A stretch of 43,779 bases of DNA from Herbaspirillum frisingense (GTDB taxonomy: Bacteria; Pseudomonadota; Gammaproteobacteria; Burkholderiales; Burkholderiaceae_D), in the NCBI GenBank assembly GCA_009914615.1, contig WNDX01000015.1:1-43779 (forward strand), read 5' to 3'. Position numbers and translations under genes: made by a program. Positions 1 through 9,017 of this stretch are shown here, piece by piece. Below the pieces are notes generated by a model, which made no database searches, was not told the DNA's origin, and saw only the letters and a program-made list of their open reading frames with translations. Numbering within the stretch: position 1 is the first letter of the stretch; every line of letters begins with the position of its first letter.

Positions 1-59
1 CCCTCGGCCAATCGCAACGCATAGGCGATTTGCTCTTCGCTAAATCTCGATCGTTTCAT
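1..59 (-). CDS. IS3-family transposase OrfA, N-terminal fragment
   Basis: Only the first 19 codons are visible, starting MKRSRFSEEQIAYALRLAE. This is the typical N-terminus of IS407-type OrfA proteins, which carry a helix-turn-helix that binds the IS ends. An AAGGAG ribosome site lies 6 nt before the ATG. The frame is open to the window edge, so the gene may be intact beyond it. OrfB, the DDE catalytic part, is not in the window. Confidence 0.8.
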   Translation of the reverse strand, partial: MKRSRFSEEQIAYALRLAE

Positions 60-142
60 GGCTACTCCTTGCCCGCTTCGGGGCGCTGAGAAGCAACCTT
101 ACCTCTAGTTTTGACCTGTACGGATATTCCGGGGGCAGGTCA
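1..142 (-). mobile_element. IS3-family insertion sequence (IS407-like), partial, 5' end only
   Basis: On the minus strand this runs from an IS terminus at 142 into the first transposase ORF, which leaves the window at base 1. The terminus reads TGACCTGCCCCC, a TGA...CCCCC end of the type known for IS3/IS407-group elements. A second inverted copy of the outer 7 bp (TGACCTG/CAGGTCA) lies about 24 bp further in. The OrfA start is well formed. The far end and the target duplication are outside the window, so the exact boundary is inferred from the terminal motif only. Confidence 0.75.
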
Positions 143-145
143 TAT

Positions 146-161
146 GGTGGGCTTTTTGTTT
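146..161 (+). terminator. Possible orphan half of an intrinsic terminator at the IS junction
   Basis: Immediately after the IS terminus comes GGTGGGC, then five T, G and three T. This resembles the 3' arm and U-tract of a Rho-independent terminator. No matching 5' arm (GCCCACC) is present on the IS side. The likely reading is that the IS inserted in or near the hairpin loop and separated the arms. This is inferred from half a hairpin. Confidence 0.35.
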
Positions 162-180
162 GGGTGCGCGGATTGTCCGT

Positions 181-1062
181 TCAGGCTTGTGCGGATGCGG
201 CTTCCGGTGCGGCATCTTGCTTGGGCGCGCAATGCGGGCAGGACTTGCCCGGCACGTAATCCGGCGACAACTGCTCGCGTGGCGTGACCACGGCGCGGCA
301 GGCGAAGCATTGCGCGGTCTGGGTTTCCTTCAGCTCGGGGCTCAGCGCGGTGCGATAGTCGAAGACGAAGCAGTCGCCGGTATAGTGGGCGCCGCCGACT
401 TCTTCAAAATACTTGAGGATGCCGCCTTCGAGTTGGTAGACGCTGTCGTAGCCGATGTTCTGCATGTGGATCGCGGCCTTTTCGCAGCGGATGCCGCCGG
501 TGCAGAAGGTGACCACGGTCTTGCCTTCGAAATCGGCCTTGTGGTCTTCTATGACCTTGGGGAATTCGGTGAACTTGTTGATGCGGTAATCGACCGTGTT
601 CTCGAAGGTGCCGACATCGACCTCGAAACCGTTGCGGGTGTCCACCATCACCACCGGCTTGCCGTCGTCGTCGTGGCCCTGGTCCAGCCAGCGCTTGAGC
701 TCCTTCGGTTCGACGAAGGGCGCGCGGCCCAGTTCGGGCTTGATCAGCGGGTGCTTCATGGTGATGATCTCGGCCTTGAGCTTGACCAGCATGCGCGTGA
801 AGGGCTGCTTTTCGGAGAAGCTTTCCTTGACGATGATGTCGGCGAAGCGCGCGTCGGCGCGCAGCCAGGCCAGGTAGGCATCGATTTCGTGGCGCAGGCC
901 GGCCAGGAACATGTTGATGCCTTCCGGCGTGAGCAATACGGTGCCGCGCAGGTTGTTCTTTTGGCAAATGTCGAGGAATTCGGCGCGCTTCTCGGCCGTG
1001 TCGTCGAAGCTGATGAATTTGTACGCGGCGATATTGACGTAGGGTGTATCCGGGGACTGCAT
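181..1062 (-). CDS. trhO: tRNA uridine(34) hydroxylase, rhodanese family (TrhO/YceA)
   Basis: A cytoplasmic protein of 293 aa. The TrhO/YceA family makes 5-hydroxyuridine at the wobble position of some tRNAs, a step toward mo5U/cmo5U-type modifications. The N-terminal ~100 residues form the family's acylphosphatase-like domain. Residues ~125-225 are a rhodanese domain with the active-site loop [10 protein letters not shown] (Cys187, Cys193). The C-terminus has two CxxC pairs (252/255 and 275/278), as in the cysteine-rich Rhodanese_C region. Length matches the family. The gene is divergent from dnaE and complete, ending only 38 bp from the IS3 terminus. The ATG start matches where the conserved N-terminus begins. 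Confidence 0.93.
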   Translation of the reverse strand: MQSPDTPYVNIAAYKFISFDDTAEKRAEFLDICQKNNLRGTVLLTPEGINMFLAGLRHEIDAYLAWLRADARFADIIVKESFSEKQPFTRMLVKLKAEIITMKHPLIKPELGRAPFVEPKELKRWLDQGHDDDGKPVVMVDTRNGFEVDVGTFENTVDYRINKFTEFPKVIEDHKADFEGKTVVTFCTGGIRCEKAAIHMQNIGYDSVYQLEGGILKYFEEVGGAHYTGDCFVFDYRTALSPELKETQTAQCFACRAVVTPREQLSPDYVPGKSCPHCAPKQDAAPEAASAQA

Positions 1063-1094
1063 GGTTCTTTGCTCTAAGTCTTTGAATTGTCAGC

Positions 1095-1100
1095 ATTATA
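1095..1100 (-). promoter_or_regulatory. Candidate -10 element for trhO
   Basis: On the minus strand there is a perfect TATAAT about 32 bp before the trhO ATG, predicting a leader of roughly 26 nt. No good TTGACA-like -35 is seen at 16-18 bp spacing, so this rests on the -10 and its position alone. Confidence 0.5.
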
Positions 1101-1261
1101 TACGCGCGACGGTCTCTCCCGCAGCTATTTGGGCCTTCTCTGATACAGATCAAGCGCGTTCGCGCGAGGCGGCCGGAAGCCTTGCGCCAGCCCTTGTCAA
1201 GGGCTGATTGATACTGTTAAAAAGCTGTTAATCAAGGGCCGATCAGGGTATCAACCTCCGG

Positions 1262-1267
1262 TAAAAT
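1262..1267 (+). promoter_or_regulatory. Candidate -10 element of dnaE; predicts a leaderless or near-leaderless mRNA
   Basis: TAAAAT inside GGTAAAATG sits 8 bp before the dnaE ATG, which would place the transcription start at about 1274-1276. No Shine-Dalgarno-like sequence lies between this box and the ATG. No clear -35 was found. An upstream promoter giving a longer leader cannot be excluded. Confidence 0.4.
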
Positions 1268-1275
1268 GTGGCCCC

Positions 1276-4200
1276 ATGACTACACCGCAATTCGTACACC
1301 TCCGGATGCATTCGGAGTACTCCATCGTTGACGGCCTGGTGCGCATCGACGATATCGTCAAGGCCGCCGCCAAGGACGGCCAGGCTGCCATGGCAGTGAC
1401 CGACCTCGCCAACCTGTTTTGCATGGTGCGCTTCTACAAGGAAGCGCGCGGCAAGGGCGTCAAGCCCATCGCCGGTTGCGACCTCTGGATCACCAACGAC
1501 GCCGACCGCGAGAAGCCCTCGCGCCTGCTGGTGCTGATCAAGAATCGCCAAGGCTACCTGCAGTTGTGCGAAGTGCTGTCGCAAGCCTGGTTGACCAACC
1601 AGTACAAGGGGCGCGCCGAAGTGCGCATGGAGTGGCTGGAGGCGCTGCGCCACCAGGAAGGCGGCAACGGCCTGATCGCGCTGTCCGGCGCCTCGCTGGG
1701 CGACGTCGGCCAGGCCATCGACAATGGCAACATGGCGCAGGCCGAAGAGTGTGCGCGCCGCTGGGCCGGCATCTTCCCGGGCGCCTTCTATCTTGAGCTG
1801 CAGCGCGCCGGCCAGGCCAACATGGAAGTGCAGGTGCGCCAGACCGTGGCGCTGGGCGCCAGGCTGGGCTTGCCCAGCGTGGCCACCCATCCGATCCAGT
1901 TCCAGAGGGCCGAAGAATTCATCGCGCACGAAGCGCGCACCTGTATCGCCGAAGGCGAGATCATGGCCAATGCGCGCCGCGTGCGTCGCTTCAATGACCA
2001 GCAATACTTCAAGTCGCAGGCCGAGATGGTCGAGCTGTTCGCCGACCTGCCGGGCGCCATCGCCAACAGCGTGGAAATCGCCAAGCGCTGCAACCTGGTG
2101 TTGCAACTGGGCAAGCCGCAGTTGCCGGACTTCCCGACACCCGACGGCATGACCATCGACGACTTCCTGGTGGCCCAGACCAAGGCCGGCCTGGAAGACC
2201 GCCTGAAGCACCTGTTCCCCGACGAAGCCGAACGCGAGAAGCAGCGCCCGCGCTACGAGGCGCGTCTGGAATTCGAGAACAACACCATCATCAAGATGAA
2301 GTTCCCGGGCTACTTCCTGATCGTGGCGGACTTCATCCAGTGGGCCAAGAACAACGGCGTGCCGGTCGGCCCCGGACGGGGTTCCGGCGCCGGCTCGCTG
2401 GTGGCGTATTGCCTGCTGATCACCGACCTGGATCCGCTGCGCTACAACCTGCTGTTCGAACGCTTCCTGAACCCTGAACGCGTCTCGATGCCCGACTTCG
2501 ACATCGACTTCTGCCAGGAAGGCCGCGACCGCGTGATCCAGTACGTGAAGGATCGCTACGGCAAGGAGGCGGTCTCGCAGATCGCCACCTTCGGCACCAT
2601 GGCGGCCAAGGGCGCGGTGCGCGACGTCGGCCGCGTGCTCGATCTCGGCTACAACTTCTGCGACGGCATTTCCAAGCTGATCCCGTTCAAGCCGGGCAAG
2701 CTGGTGACCCTGGCCGACGCCATCGAGGAAGAGCCGCTGCTCAAGGAGCGCCTGGAAAACGAAGAAGAAGTGAAGCAGCTGATGGGCCTGGCCCAGCAGG
2801 TCGAAGGCATCGCCCGCAACATCGGCATGCACGCCGGCGGCGTGCTGATCGCACCCGGCAAGCTGACCGATTTCTGTCCGCTCTACACCCAGGGCGGCGA
2901 CGCCGGCGTGGTGTCGCAATACGACAAGGACGACGTCGAAGCCGTCGGCCTGGTGAAGTTCGACTTTTTGGGCTTGACCACGCTGACCATCCTCGACCGC
3001 GCGGTGCGCTACATCCGCATGCTCGATCCGGCGCTGGCCGATTTCGATCTGGCGCAACTGCCGCTGAATGATCGGGCCTCCTACGAGCTGCTGACCAAGG
3101 CCAAGACGGTCGCCGTGTTCCAGCTTGAAAGCCGCGGCATGCAAGGCATGCTCAAGGACGCGCGGCCCGACCGTTTCGAGGACATCATCGCGCTGGTGGC
3201 GTTGTACCGTCCGGGCCCGATGGATCTGATTCCCGACTTCTGCAAGCGCAAGCACGGCGAAGCCTTCGACTACCCCGATCCGCGCACCGAGGGCATCCTC
3301 TCCGAAACCTACGGCATCATGGTGTATCAGGAGCAGGTGATGCAGATGGCGCAGGTGATCGGCGGCTACTCGCTGGGCGGCGCCGACCTGCTGCGCCGCG
3401 CGATGGGCAAGAAGAAGGCCGAGGAAATGGCCAAGCACCGCGAATTGTTCCGCGAAGGCGCGGCCAAGAACGGGCTGGACCAGACCAAAGCCGACGAGAT
3501 CTTCGACTTGATGGAAAAGTTCGCCGGCTACGGCTTCAACAAGTCCCACGCCGCCGCCTACGCGCTGCTGTCCTACTACACGGCCTACCTCAAGGCCCAC
3601 CACCCCGCCGCGTTCATGGCGGCCAACTTGTCGCTGGCCATGGAAGACACGGACAAGGTCAAGATCCTGATCGAAGACTCGATCGACATCTGCAAGCTGG
3701 CCATCCTGCCGCCGGACATCAACCAGTCCGACTTCCGCTTCATGCCGGTGGGCGAAGCGGGCAAGAAGGCCACCCAGATCCGGTACGGCCTGGGCGCGGT
3801 CAAGGGCGCCGGCCAGAACGCCATCGAATCCATCATCGAAGCGCGCAAGAACGGCCCGTTCAAGGACTTGTTCGACTTCGCCAAGCGGGTGGACAAGAAG
3901 CAGATCAACCGCCGTACCATCGACTCGCTGATCCGCGCCGGCGCCTTCGACTGCTTCAAGGTCGATCGCGCCATCCTGCAAGCCTCGGTCAACCTGGCCT
4001 GGGAAAGCGCCGAGCAGGCCGAGAAATCGGCCAACCAGGTCAGCCTCTTCGGCGGCGACGACAGCGACCTCGAAGCGCCGCTGGAATACGTGCAGGTGCC
4101 GCCCTGGAGCGACAAGCAACGCCTTACCGAAGAGAAGGGCGCGCTGGGCTTCTACCTGTCCGGCCACCTGTTCTCGGCCTACGAAAAGGAAGTGCGTCGT

Positions 4201-4734
4201 TTCGTGCGCACCAAGATTTCCAGCCTGGAACCCTCGCGCGAGCCGCGCAGCCTGGCCGGCATCATCACCGGCGTGCGGGTGCAGATGACCCAGCGCGGCA
4301 AGTTGGTGATCTGCACGCTGGACGACGGCACCGGCGTGATCGAAGCCACCATCTACAACGAAGTGTTCGAGCCCTTCAAGCACCTGATCAAGGAGGACGA
4401 ATTGCTGGTGGTGCAAGGCAAGGTGTCCGAAGACCGCTTCAACGGCGGGCTGCGGGTGTCGGCGGAGAAGGTCATGGACCTGGGGGCGGCGCGCATCCAG
4501 TACGGCGTGCGCATGGTGGTGTCGATCAACAAGGCAATCGATGCCAACGTGCTGCGCGACACCTTGTCGGCGCACCGCCAGGACCAGGGGTTGCCGTTCG
4601 TGATGCGCTACCTGCAGGCCGATGCCGGCTGCGAGGTGGTGCTGGGAGATGGCTGGCGGATCAATCCCAGCGACAGCCTGCAGTCTTCGCTGGTGGCGTC
4701 GTTTGGCAAGGAAGCCGTGGTCGTGGAGTACTGA
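1276..4734 (+). CDS. dnaE: DNA polymerase III subunit alpha
   Basis: The replicative polymerase catalytic subunit, 1152 aa, full length for DnaE. In order: an N-terminal PHP domain (starting FVHLRMHSEYS); the palm with the PGRGSGAGS loop; catalytic aspartates in PDFDIDF (Asp407, Asp409) and KFDFLG (Asp563); fingers containing MGKKKAEEMAKH; the beta-clamp-binding motif QVSLF at 921-925; and a C-terminal OB-fold near 990-1070 (LAGIITGVRVQ...). The proofreading exonuclease would be a separate DnaQ subunit, as usual for this class. It has its own promoter region, divergent from trhO. A very long antisense ORF over the gene reflects codon bias and is not a gene. Confidence 0.98.
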   Translation: MTTPQFVHLRMHSEYSIVDGLVRIDDIVKAAAKDGQAAMAVTDLANLFCMVRFYKEARGKGVKPIAGCDLWITNDADREKPSRLLVLIKNRQGYLQLCEVLSQAWLTNQYKGRAEVRMEWLEALRHQEGGNGLIALSGASLGDVGQAIDNGNMAQAEECARRWAGIFPGAFYLELQRAGQANMEVQVRQTVALGARLGLPSVATHPIQFQRAEEFIAHEARTCIAEGEIMANARRVRRFNDQQYFKSQAEMVELFADLPGAIANSVEIAKRCNLVLQLGKPQLPDFPTPDGMTIDDFLVAQTKAGLEDRLKHLFPDEAEREKQRPRYEARLEFENNTIIKMKFPGYFLIVADFIQWAKNNGVPVGPGRGSGAGSLVAYCLLITDLDPLRYNLLFERFLNPERVSMPDFDIDFCQEGRDRVIQYVKDRYGKEAVSQIATFGTMAAKGAVRDVGRVLDLGYNFCDGISKLIPFKPGKLVTLADAIEEEPLLKERLENEEEVKQLMGLAQQVEGIARNIGMHAGGVLIAPGKLTDFCPLYTQGGDAGVVSQYDKDDVEAVGLVKFDFLGLTTLTILDRAVRYIRMLDPALADFDLAQLPLNDRASYELLTKAKTVAVFQLESRGMQGMLKDARPDRFEDIIALVALYRPGPMDLIPDFCKRKHGEAFDYPDPRTEGILSETYGIMVYQEQVMQMAQVIGGYSLGGADLLRRAMGKKKAEEMAKHRELFREGAAKNGLDQTKADEIFDLMEKFAGYGFNKSHAAAYALLSYYTAYLKAHHPAAFMAANLSLAMEDTDKVKILIEDSIDICKLAILPPDINQSDFRFMPVGEAGKKATQIRYGLGAVKGAGQNAIESIIEARKNGPFKDLFDFAKRVDKKQINRRTIDSLIRAGAFDCFKVDRAILQASVNLAWESAEQAEKSANQVSLFGGDDSDLEAPLEYVQVPPWSDKQRLTEEKGALGFYLSGHLFSAYEKEVRRFVRTKISSLEPSREPRSLAGIITGVRVQMTQRGKLVICTLDDGTGVIEATIYNEVFEPFKHLIKEDELLVVQGKVSEDRFNGGLRVSAEKVMDLGAARIQYGVRMVVSINKAIDANVLRDTLSAHRQDQGLPFVMRYLQADAGCEVVLGDGWRINPSDSLQSSLVASFGKEAVVVEY

Positions 4735-4738
4735 GTCT

Positions 4739-4752
4739 TTGCAATATTGCAA
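4739..4752. repeat. 14-bp perfect palindrome after dnaE
   Basis: TTGCAATATTGCAA is its own reverse complement and begins 5 bp after the dnaE stop codon. It could be a weak hairpin or a protein-binding site. There is no following T-run, so a terminator role is not supported. Confidence 0.4.
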
Positions 4753-4900
4753 GGCTGAGTAGAGAAGTCGCAGGGATTGCGCCACGCAAAGCCGCCGGAT
4801 TCACGAGAATCGCATCGGGGACGTTAGAATGGCGGGCTTCGCCGCCAGGCGGTGCCTGTAAAGGCCCCTGTCGGCGAGTATTCCCTTTTGGAAACAAAGT

Positions 4901-6685
4901 ATGAAACTTGAAATGTCGCCGTATTTTTCGCGCCTGCTGCGCTTGCACAAGCCATACCGCTGGCGCCTGGTGTTGGCTTTCATCGCCATGGCGGTGACGG
5001 CCGGCACGGAACCGGTCGTGCCTTACATCTTCCAGGTGCTGCTGGACAAGGGCTTCGTCGGCAAGCCGGCGTTCTCGCTCTGGCTGGTGCCGGTGGCGGT
5101 GATCGGCATCTTCGTGATCCGCGGCGCGTCGACCTTCGCCAGCAGCTATCTGATGACCTGGGTCACCACGCGCATCCTGAACGAGGTGCGCGGCCAGATG
5201 TTCGCACGCATGCTGGACTTCCCGCTGGCTTTCTACGCCTCCAACAGCGTGGGAAAGGTGATCAACTCCATCATGTTCGAAGTGCAGGGCATTACCGACA
5301 TGGTGACCCGCATCTTCACCTCCATCATCCGTTCCGCGCTGACCGTGCTGGGCCTGCTGGCCTGGCTGTTATACCTGAACTGGGTGCTGACTATTGTCAC
5401 TCTGGTCTTGCTGCCGTTGCTGGCCATCGTGGTGCGCTTCACCAGCCGCAACCTGAAAAAGTTGAACCAGGATTCGCTGCGGGTGAATGCCGAGCTGACC
5501 CAGGTGATCGAGGAATCGACCCGCGCTCAGCAGGTCATCAAGATCTTCGGCGGCCAGGAGTTCGAGAAGCAGCGCTTCCATGAGAATTCTGAAAACCTGC
5601 GCCGCTACACCATGCGCATGACCAAGACTTTTTCCTCCACCGTGCCGATCACCCAATTCATGACCGCGTCGGCGGTGGCGATCGTGATCGTGATGGCGCT
5701 GATCCAGTCCGACAACGGCCAGATCACCGTGGGTGGCTTCGTGTCCTTCATCACCGCCATGCTGATGCTGCTGACGCCGCTCAAGCAACTGGCGGAAGTC
5801 AACGGTCCGCTGCAGCGGGGCATGGCGGCCGCCGAAGCGGTGTTCAATCTGATCGACATGCCCACCGAACGCACCGGCGGCCGGGAGCTGCCGCAGCGCG
5901 CGGCCGGTAAGATCGAGCTGGTCGATCTGTGCTTCAGTTATCCGGAGCGTGATCAACTGGCGCTGGATCACCTGAACCTGAGCGTCAATGCTGGCGAGAC
6001 GGTGGCCTTCGTGGGCATGTCCGGCGGCGGCAAGTCGACGCTGGTGAACATGATCCCGGGCTTCTATTCGCCCACCAGCGGCCAGATCCTGCTGGACGGC
6101 GAGTCCATCGAAGATATTTCGCTGCGCAGCCTGCGCCGGCAGATCGCGATGGTGAGCCAGAACGTGGTGCTGTTCAACGGCACGATCATCGAAAACGTCG
6201 CCTACGGCGACGCCAACCCCGACCTGGCCAGGGTCGAGGCGGCGCTGGACGCGGCGCATCTGGGCGACCTGATGAAGGAGCTGCACGACGGCATCCATAC
6301 CATCGTCGGCGATAACGGCTCGCGCCTGTCGGGCGGCCAGCGCCAGCGTCTGGCGATCGCGCGCGCGATCTACAAGAACGCGCCCATCCTGATCCTGGAC
6401 GAAGCCACGTCGGCGCTGGACACCGAGTCCGAGCGCGCGGTGCAGGCCGCGCTGGATTGGCTGATGGAAGGCCGCACCACCTTCGTCATCGCGCACCGTC
6501 TGTCCACGGTGGAGCGCGCTGACCGCATCGTGGCGCTGTCGGCCGGCCAGATCGTCGAGGTCGGTTCGCACCAGGAACTGCTGGAAAAGAACGGCGCATA
6601 CGCCAAGCTGTATCACCTGCAATTCTCGGGCGAAGGCGCCGAGCAGGATGAAGCGAAGTTGCAGCAATTGAAGAAACTGCTCTGA
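4901..6685 (+). CDS. msbA: Lipid A export ATP-binding/permease protein MsbA
   Basis: A homodimeric ABC exporter of the inner membrane that flips lipid A-core to the periplasmic leaflet. Its 594 aa match the family. Residues ~1-310 are the six-helix transmembrane domain (VVPYIFQVLLDKGF near the start). The nucleotide-binding domain has Walker A GMSGGGKST (372-380), signature LSGGQ (476-480), Walker B ILILDEAT (Asp500, catalytic Glu501) and switch His532. It heads a plus-strand run of glycosyltransferase genes (27-bp gap to the next), which supports an LPS role over drug export. A TTAGAAT box ~75 bp upstream may be its -10. Substrate is inferred from family and context. Confidence 0.93.
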   Translation: MKLEMSPYFSRLLRLHKPYRWRLVLAFIAMAVTAGTEPVVPYIFQVLLDKGFVGKPAFSLWLVPVAVIGIFVIRGASTFASSYLMTWVTTRILNEVRGQMFARMLDFPLAFYASNSVGKVINSIMFEVQGITDMVTRIFTSIIRSALTVLGLLAWLLYLNWVLTIVTLVLLPLLAIVVRFTSRNLKKLNQDSLRVNAELTQVIEESTRAQQVIKIFGGQEFEKQRFHENSENLRRYTMRMTKTFSSTVPITQFMTASAVAIVIVMALIQSDNGQITVGGFVSFITAMLMLLTPLKQLAEVNGPLQRGMAAAEAVFNLIDMPTERTGGRELPQRAAGKIELVDLCFSYPERDQLALDHLNLSVNAGETVAFVGMSGGGKSTLVNMIPGFYSPTSGQILLDGESIEDISLRSLRRQIAMVSQNVVLFNGTIIENVAYGDANPDLARVEAALDAAHLGDLMKELHDGIHTIVGDNGSRLSGGQRQRLAIARAIYKNAPILILDEATSALDTESERAVQAALDWLMEGRTTFVIAHRLSTVERADRIVALSAGQIVEVGSHQELLEKNGAYAKLYHLQFSGEGAEQDEAKLQQLKKLL

Positions 6686-6712
6686 ACCGGGCAGGCACAC
6701 CGAAGAAAACGC

Positions 6713-7909
6713 ATGACCAAACACGCCGACGCAAACGCGCTGCACGCACCGCACCAAACCATTCCCGCCGAGCTGCTGCAAAAGGCGGACAAGATCCTGT
6801 TCGTCGCGCATCTGGCGTTGGGCGACTTCACCTATATGCAGGCATGCTTCAAGGCCTTTTCCGAGGCATTTCCGCACATCAAGATCCATCTGTGGGTGGA
6901 CGAAGTGCGCCGTACCTACGACTTCCGTCAATGGAAGCATCTGCAGAAATACGTGGTGTTCGACTGGCTGAAGACTTGTCCGATGTTCGACAAGCTGTAC
7001 ACCCGGACCTACAGCCCCTTCGTGCTGCGCGATTCGATCAAGGAGGCGCGCGCCGAAAACTATCCCATCGTGGTGTCCTTCGGCCTGGCGCGCCGCCCGA
7101 TGTACGCCCGGATGGTGCGCAAGATCAGCCCCAAGGGCTTCGTGGTGGCGATGACCAAACGCGTGCGCTTCTACGATCTGCGCAAGCACATGATCTACGG
7201 CGCGCTCGATGCCGCCATCCCGGTGTATTCGCATGACCGCACGCTGCATGTCAGCGATATCTATGCCAATTGGTTCACCGGCCTGTTCGGCATCCAGGTA
7301 CCGAAAGATAAGCGCGTACCCACCATGGATGTGCCGCAAGAGTGGAAGGATGGCGCGGTGCGCCAGCTGCAGCAATGGAATATTGCTGCCAAAGCCGGGC
7401 GTACGCGTCCGCTGGTGTTCCTCAATGCCTTCTCCAAGCCGCCCGAGCGATCCTGGCCGCTGGCCAACGTGACCGAACTGGTGCGTCGCATGCAGGCCGA
7501 GCCGAAGTGGGCCGACGCCGATTTCATCATCAACACCCTGCCGGAACTCTGGGACAGCACGCAGGCAGAGGTCCAGGCGTCGGGCGTGCCGCGCATCCGC
7601 CTGTTCAGCGCACACGACCATTTCTTCCAGCTGCCGGCCATGCTGGAGCAGTCCGATCTGATCATTACCGTGGAGACCTCCATCATGCACCTTGCCAATG
7701 CCGTGCGGGTGCCGGTGGTGGCGATGATGCGCCAGATCAATCCGGAGTGGGCGCCGATCGATGCCGCCAACACCAACATCATCTATACGCCGGAACATGA
7801 CGACTGGATCGACAAGATCAGCGTCGATACGGTGATGGAGTTCCTGCACATTCCCATGGGCAGCGCGCCGCGCTTTACGCCTTATCAGTTGCAACGGATG
7901 GCCGGCTGA
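6713..7909 (+). CDS. Glycosyltransferase family 9 protein (heptosyltransferase-like), copy A
   Basis: A 398-aa protein of the GT9 class, which includes the LPS core heptosyltransferases WaaC/WaaF/WaaQ. GT9 enzymes transfer a sugar from a nucleotide donor on the cytoplasmic face. Recognisable are the N-terminal ADKILFVAHLALGDFTYMQ (acceptor-domain glycine loop) and the C-terminal donor-domain blocks NAFSKPPERSWP and VETSIMHLANAVRVPV, followed by NPEWAPID. It has the longest N-terminus of the three local copies and a ~20-residue C-terminal extension (ending YQLQRMAG). It starts 27 bp after msbA and ends 1 bp before copy B, so it is probably co-transcribed. The sugar transferred cannot be told from sequence. 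Confidence 0.85.
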   Translation: MTKHADANALHAPHQTIPAELLQKADKILFVAHLALGDFTYMQACFKAFSEAFPHIKIHLWVDEVRRTYDFRQWKHLQKYVVFDWLKTCPMFDKLYTRTYSPFVLRDSIKEARAENYPIVVSFGLARRPMYARMVRKISPKGFVVAMTKRVRFYDLRKHMIYGALDAAIPVYSHDRTLHVSDIYANWFTGLFGIQVPKDKRVPTMDVPQEWKDGAVRQLQQWNIAAKAGRTRPLVFLNAFSKPPERSWPLANVTELVRRMQAEPKWADADFIINTLPELWDSTQAEVQASGVPRIRLFSAHDHFFQLPAMLEQSDLIITVETSIMHLANAVRVPVVAMMRQINPEWAPIDAANTNIIYTPEHDDWIDKISVDTVMEFLHIPMGSAPRFTPYQLQRMAG

Positions 7910-7910
7910 C

Positions 7911-9017
7911 ATGCAGCTTATCCCCGCACAGCGCCTGGCGTCGGCCGACAAGATCCTGTTCATCGCGCATCTCGCGATCGGTGATTTCACCTATTTGCAG
8001 AATTTCTTCAAGGCTTTTGCCGAAGCCAATCCGCAGTTGAAGGTGCATATCTGGATCGATGAAGTGCGCCGCACGCCGGATCAGGCCAAATGGGGATATC
8101 TGAAGAACTACGCGCTGTACGACTGGGCCGAGAATTGTCCGTTCTTCGCCAAGGTGTATCGCCGCACCTACAGCCCACAGCTGCTGGCGGAATCGATCGC
8201 CGAGGCGCGCGGCGAGAATTATCCACTGGTGGTGTCGCTGGCGACCCTGCGCCCTCATCAGTATGCGCGGCTGGCGCGCCAGGTCGGGCCCAATGCCTGG
8301 GTGGTCGGCATGCGTCGCAAGCCGCGCTGGTATGTGCCGTCGGACTTCAGCGCCTATCGCGGATTGAACGCATCGTTTGCGCCGTTCGCACCGTTCCCCG
8401 GTTATCACATCACCGACGAATATGCCGACTGGTTCCGCCAGCTGAGCGGATTGAACGTGGAAGGTGAGCGCCGCTTGCCGTTCGTCAATATTCCCGCGCA
8501 ATGGCAGGACTATGCCCTGTCGCAAGTGCGCGAATGGGGCGCGGATGGCGCCGCGACGCCGGGCGGCCGGCCCGGATTGGTCTTCATCAATCCCTTTGCC
8601 AAGACCCGGAAGCGCTGCTGGCCGGTAGCCAGGGTCGCCGATCTGGTGGTGGCGCTGCAAGCCCGTCCGGAATGGGCGCAGACGCGTTTCATCATCAATG
8701 CCACGCCACAGGAAATCGAGCAGGCCAAGGCCGAGATCGCGGATCGGTTGCCGCCGAACACGTTCTGGTTCAGCGCCCAGCAGAATTTCTTCCAGCTGCC
8801 GGCGGTGCTGCAGCGCTGCGGACTGATCATCTCGGTCGAGACGGCCGTGATGCATCTGGCCAATGCCGTGCATGTCCCGGTGCTGGCGCTGATGCGCCGC
8901 AAGAATCCGGAATGGGCTCCCATCGACCGCGAACACAGCACGGTCATCATGGCCGCGCGGCGCGGCGACTGGGTCGACGCGATTTCCGTGGAGCAGGTGC
9001 TGGAGGCGCTTCAATGA
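7911..9017 (+). CDS. Glycosyltransferase family 9 protein, copy B
   Basis: 368 aa, clearly paralogous to the GT9 copies on either side. It shares ADKILFIAHLAIGDFTYLQ near the start and VETAVMHLANAVHVPV plus NPEWAPID near the end. It is the most divergent of the three: the middle block is NPFAKTRKRCWP instead of NAFSK..RSWP, and the region after residue 135 differs, suggesting another acceptor. It starts one base after copy A stops and overlaps the GT8 start by 4 bp (ATGA), which implies translational coupling. A role in LPS core or O-unit assembly is inferred from msbA and the downstream ligase-like gene. Confidence 0.83.
   Translation: MQLIPAQRLASADKILFIAHLAIGDFTYLQNFFKAFAEANPQLKVHIWIDEVRRTPDQAKWGYLKNYALYDWAENCPFFAKVYRRTYSPQLLAESIAEARGENYPLVVSLATLRPHQYARLARQVGPNAWVVGMRRKPRWYVPSDFSAYRGLNASFAPFAPFPGYHITDEYADWFRQLSGLNVEGERRLPFVNIPAQWQDYALSQVREWGADGAATPGGRPGLVFINPFAKTRKRCWPVARVADLVVALQARPEWAQTRFIINATPQEIEQAKAEIADRLPPNTFWFSAQQNFFQLPAVLQRCGLIISVETAVMHLANAVHVPVLALMRRKNPEWAPIDREHSTVIMAARRGDWVDAISVEQVLEALQ

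Noticed and set aside
1243-4785. 1180-codon open frame antisense to dnaE
   Set aside because: Strong GC bias at the third codon position keeps the reverse frame open. The translation is His/Val/Leu/Gln-rich without family motifs, whereas dnaE has all catalytic motifs.
5369-7990. 873-codon open frame antisense to msbA and GT9 copy A
   Set aside because: No ribosome site or family features; it overlaps coding sequence with strong motifs.
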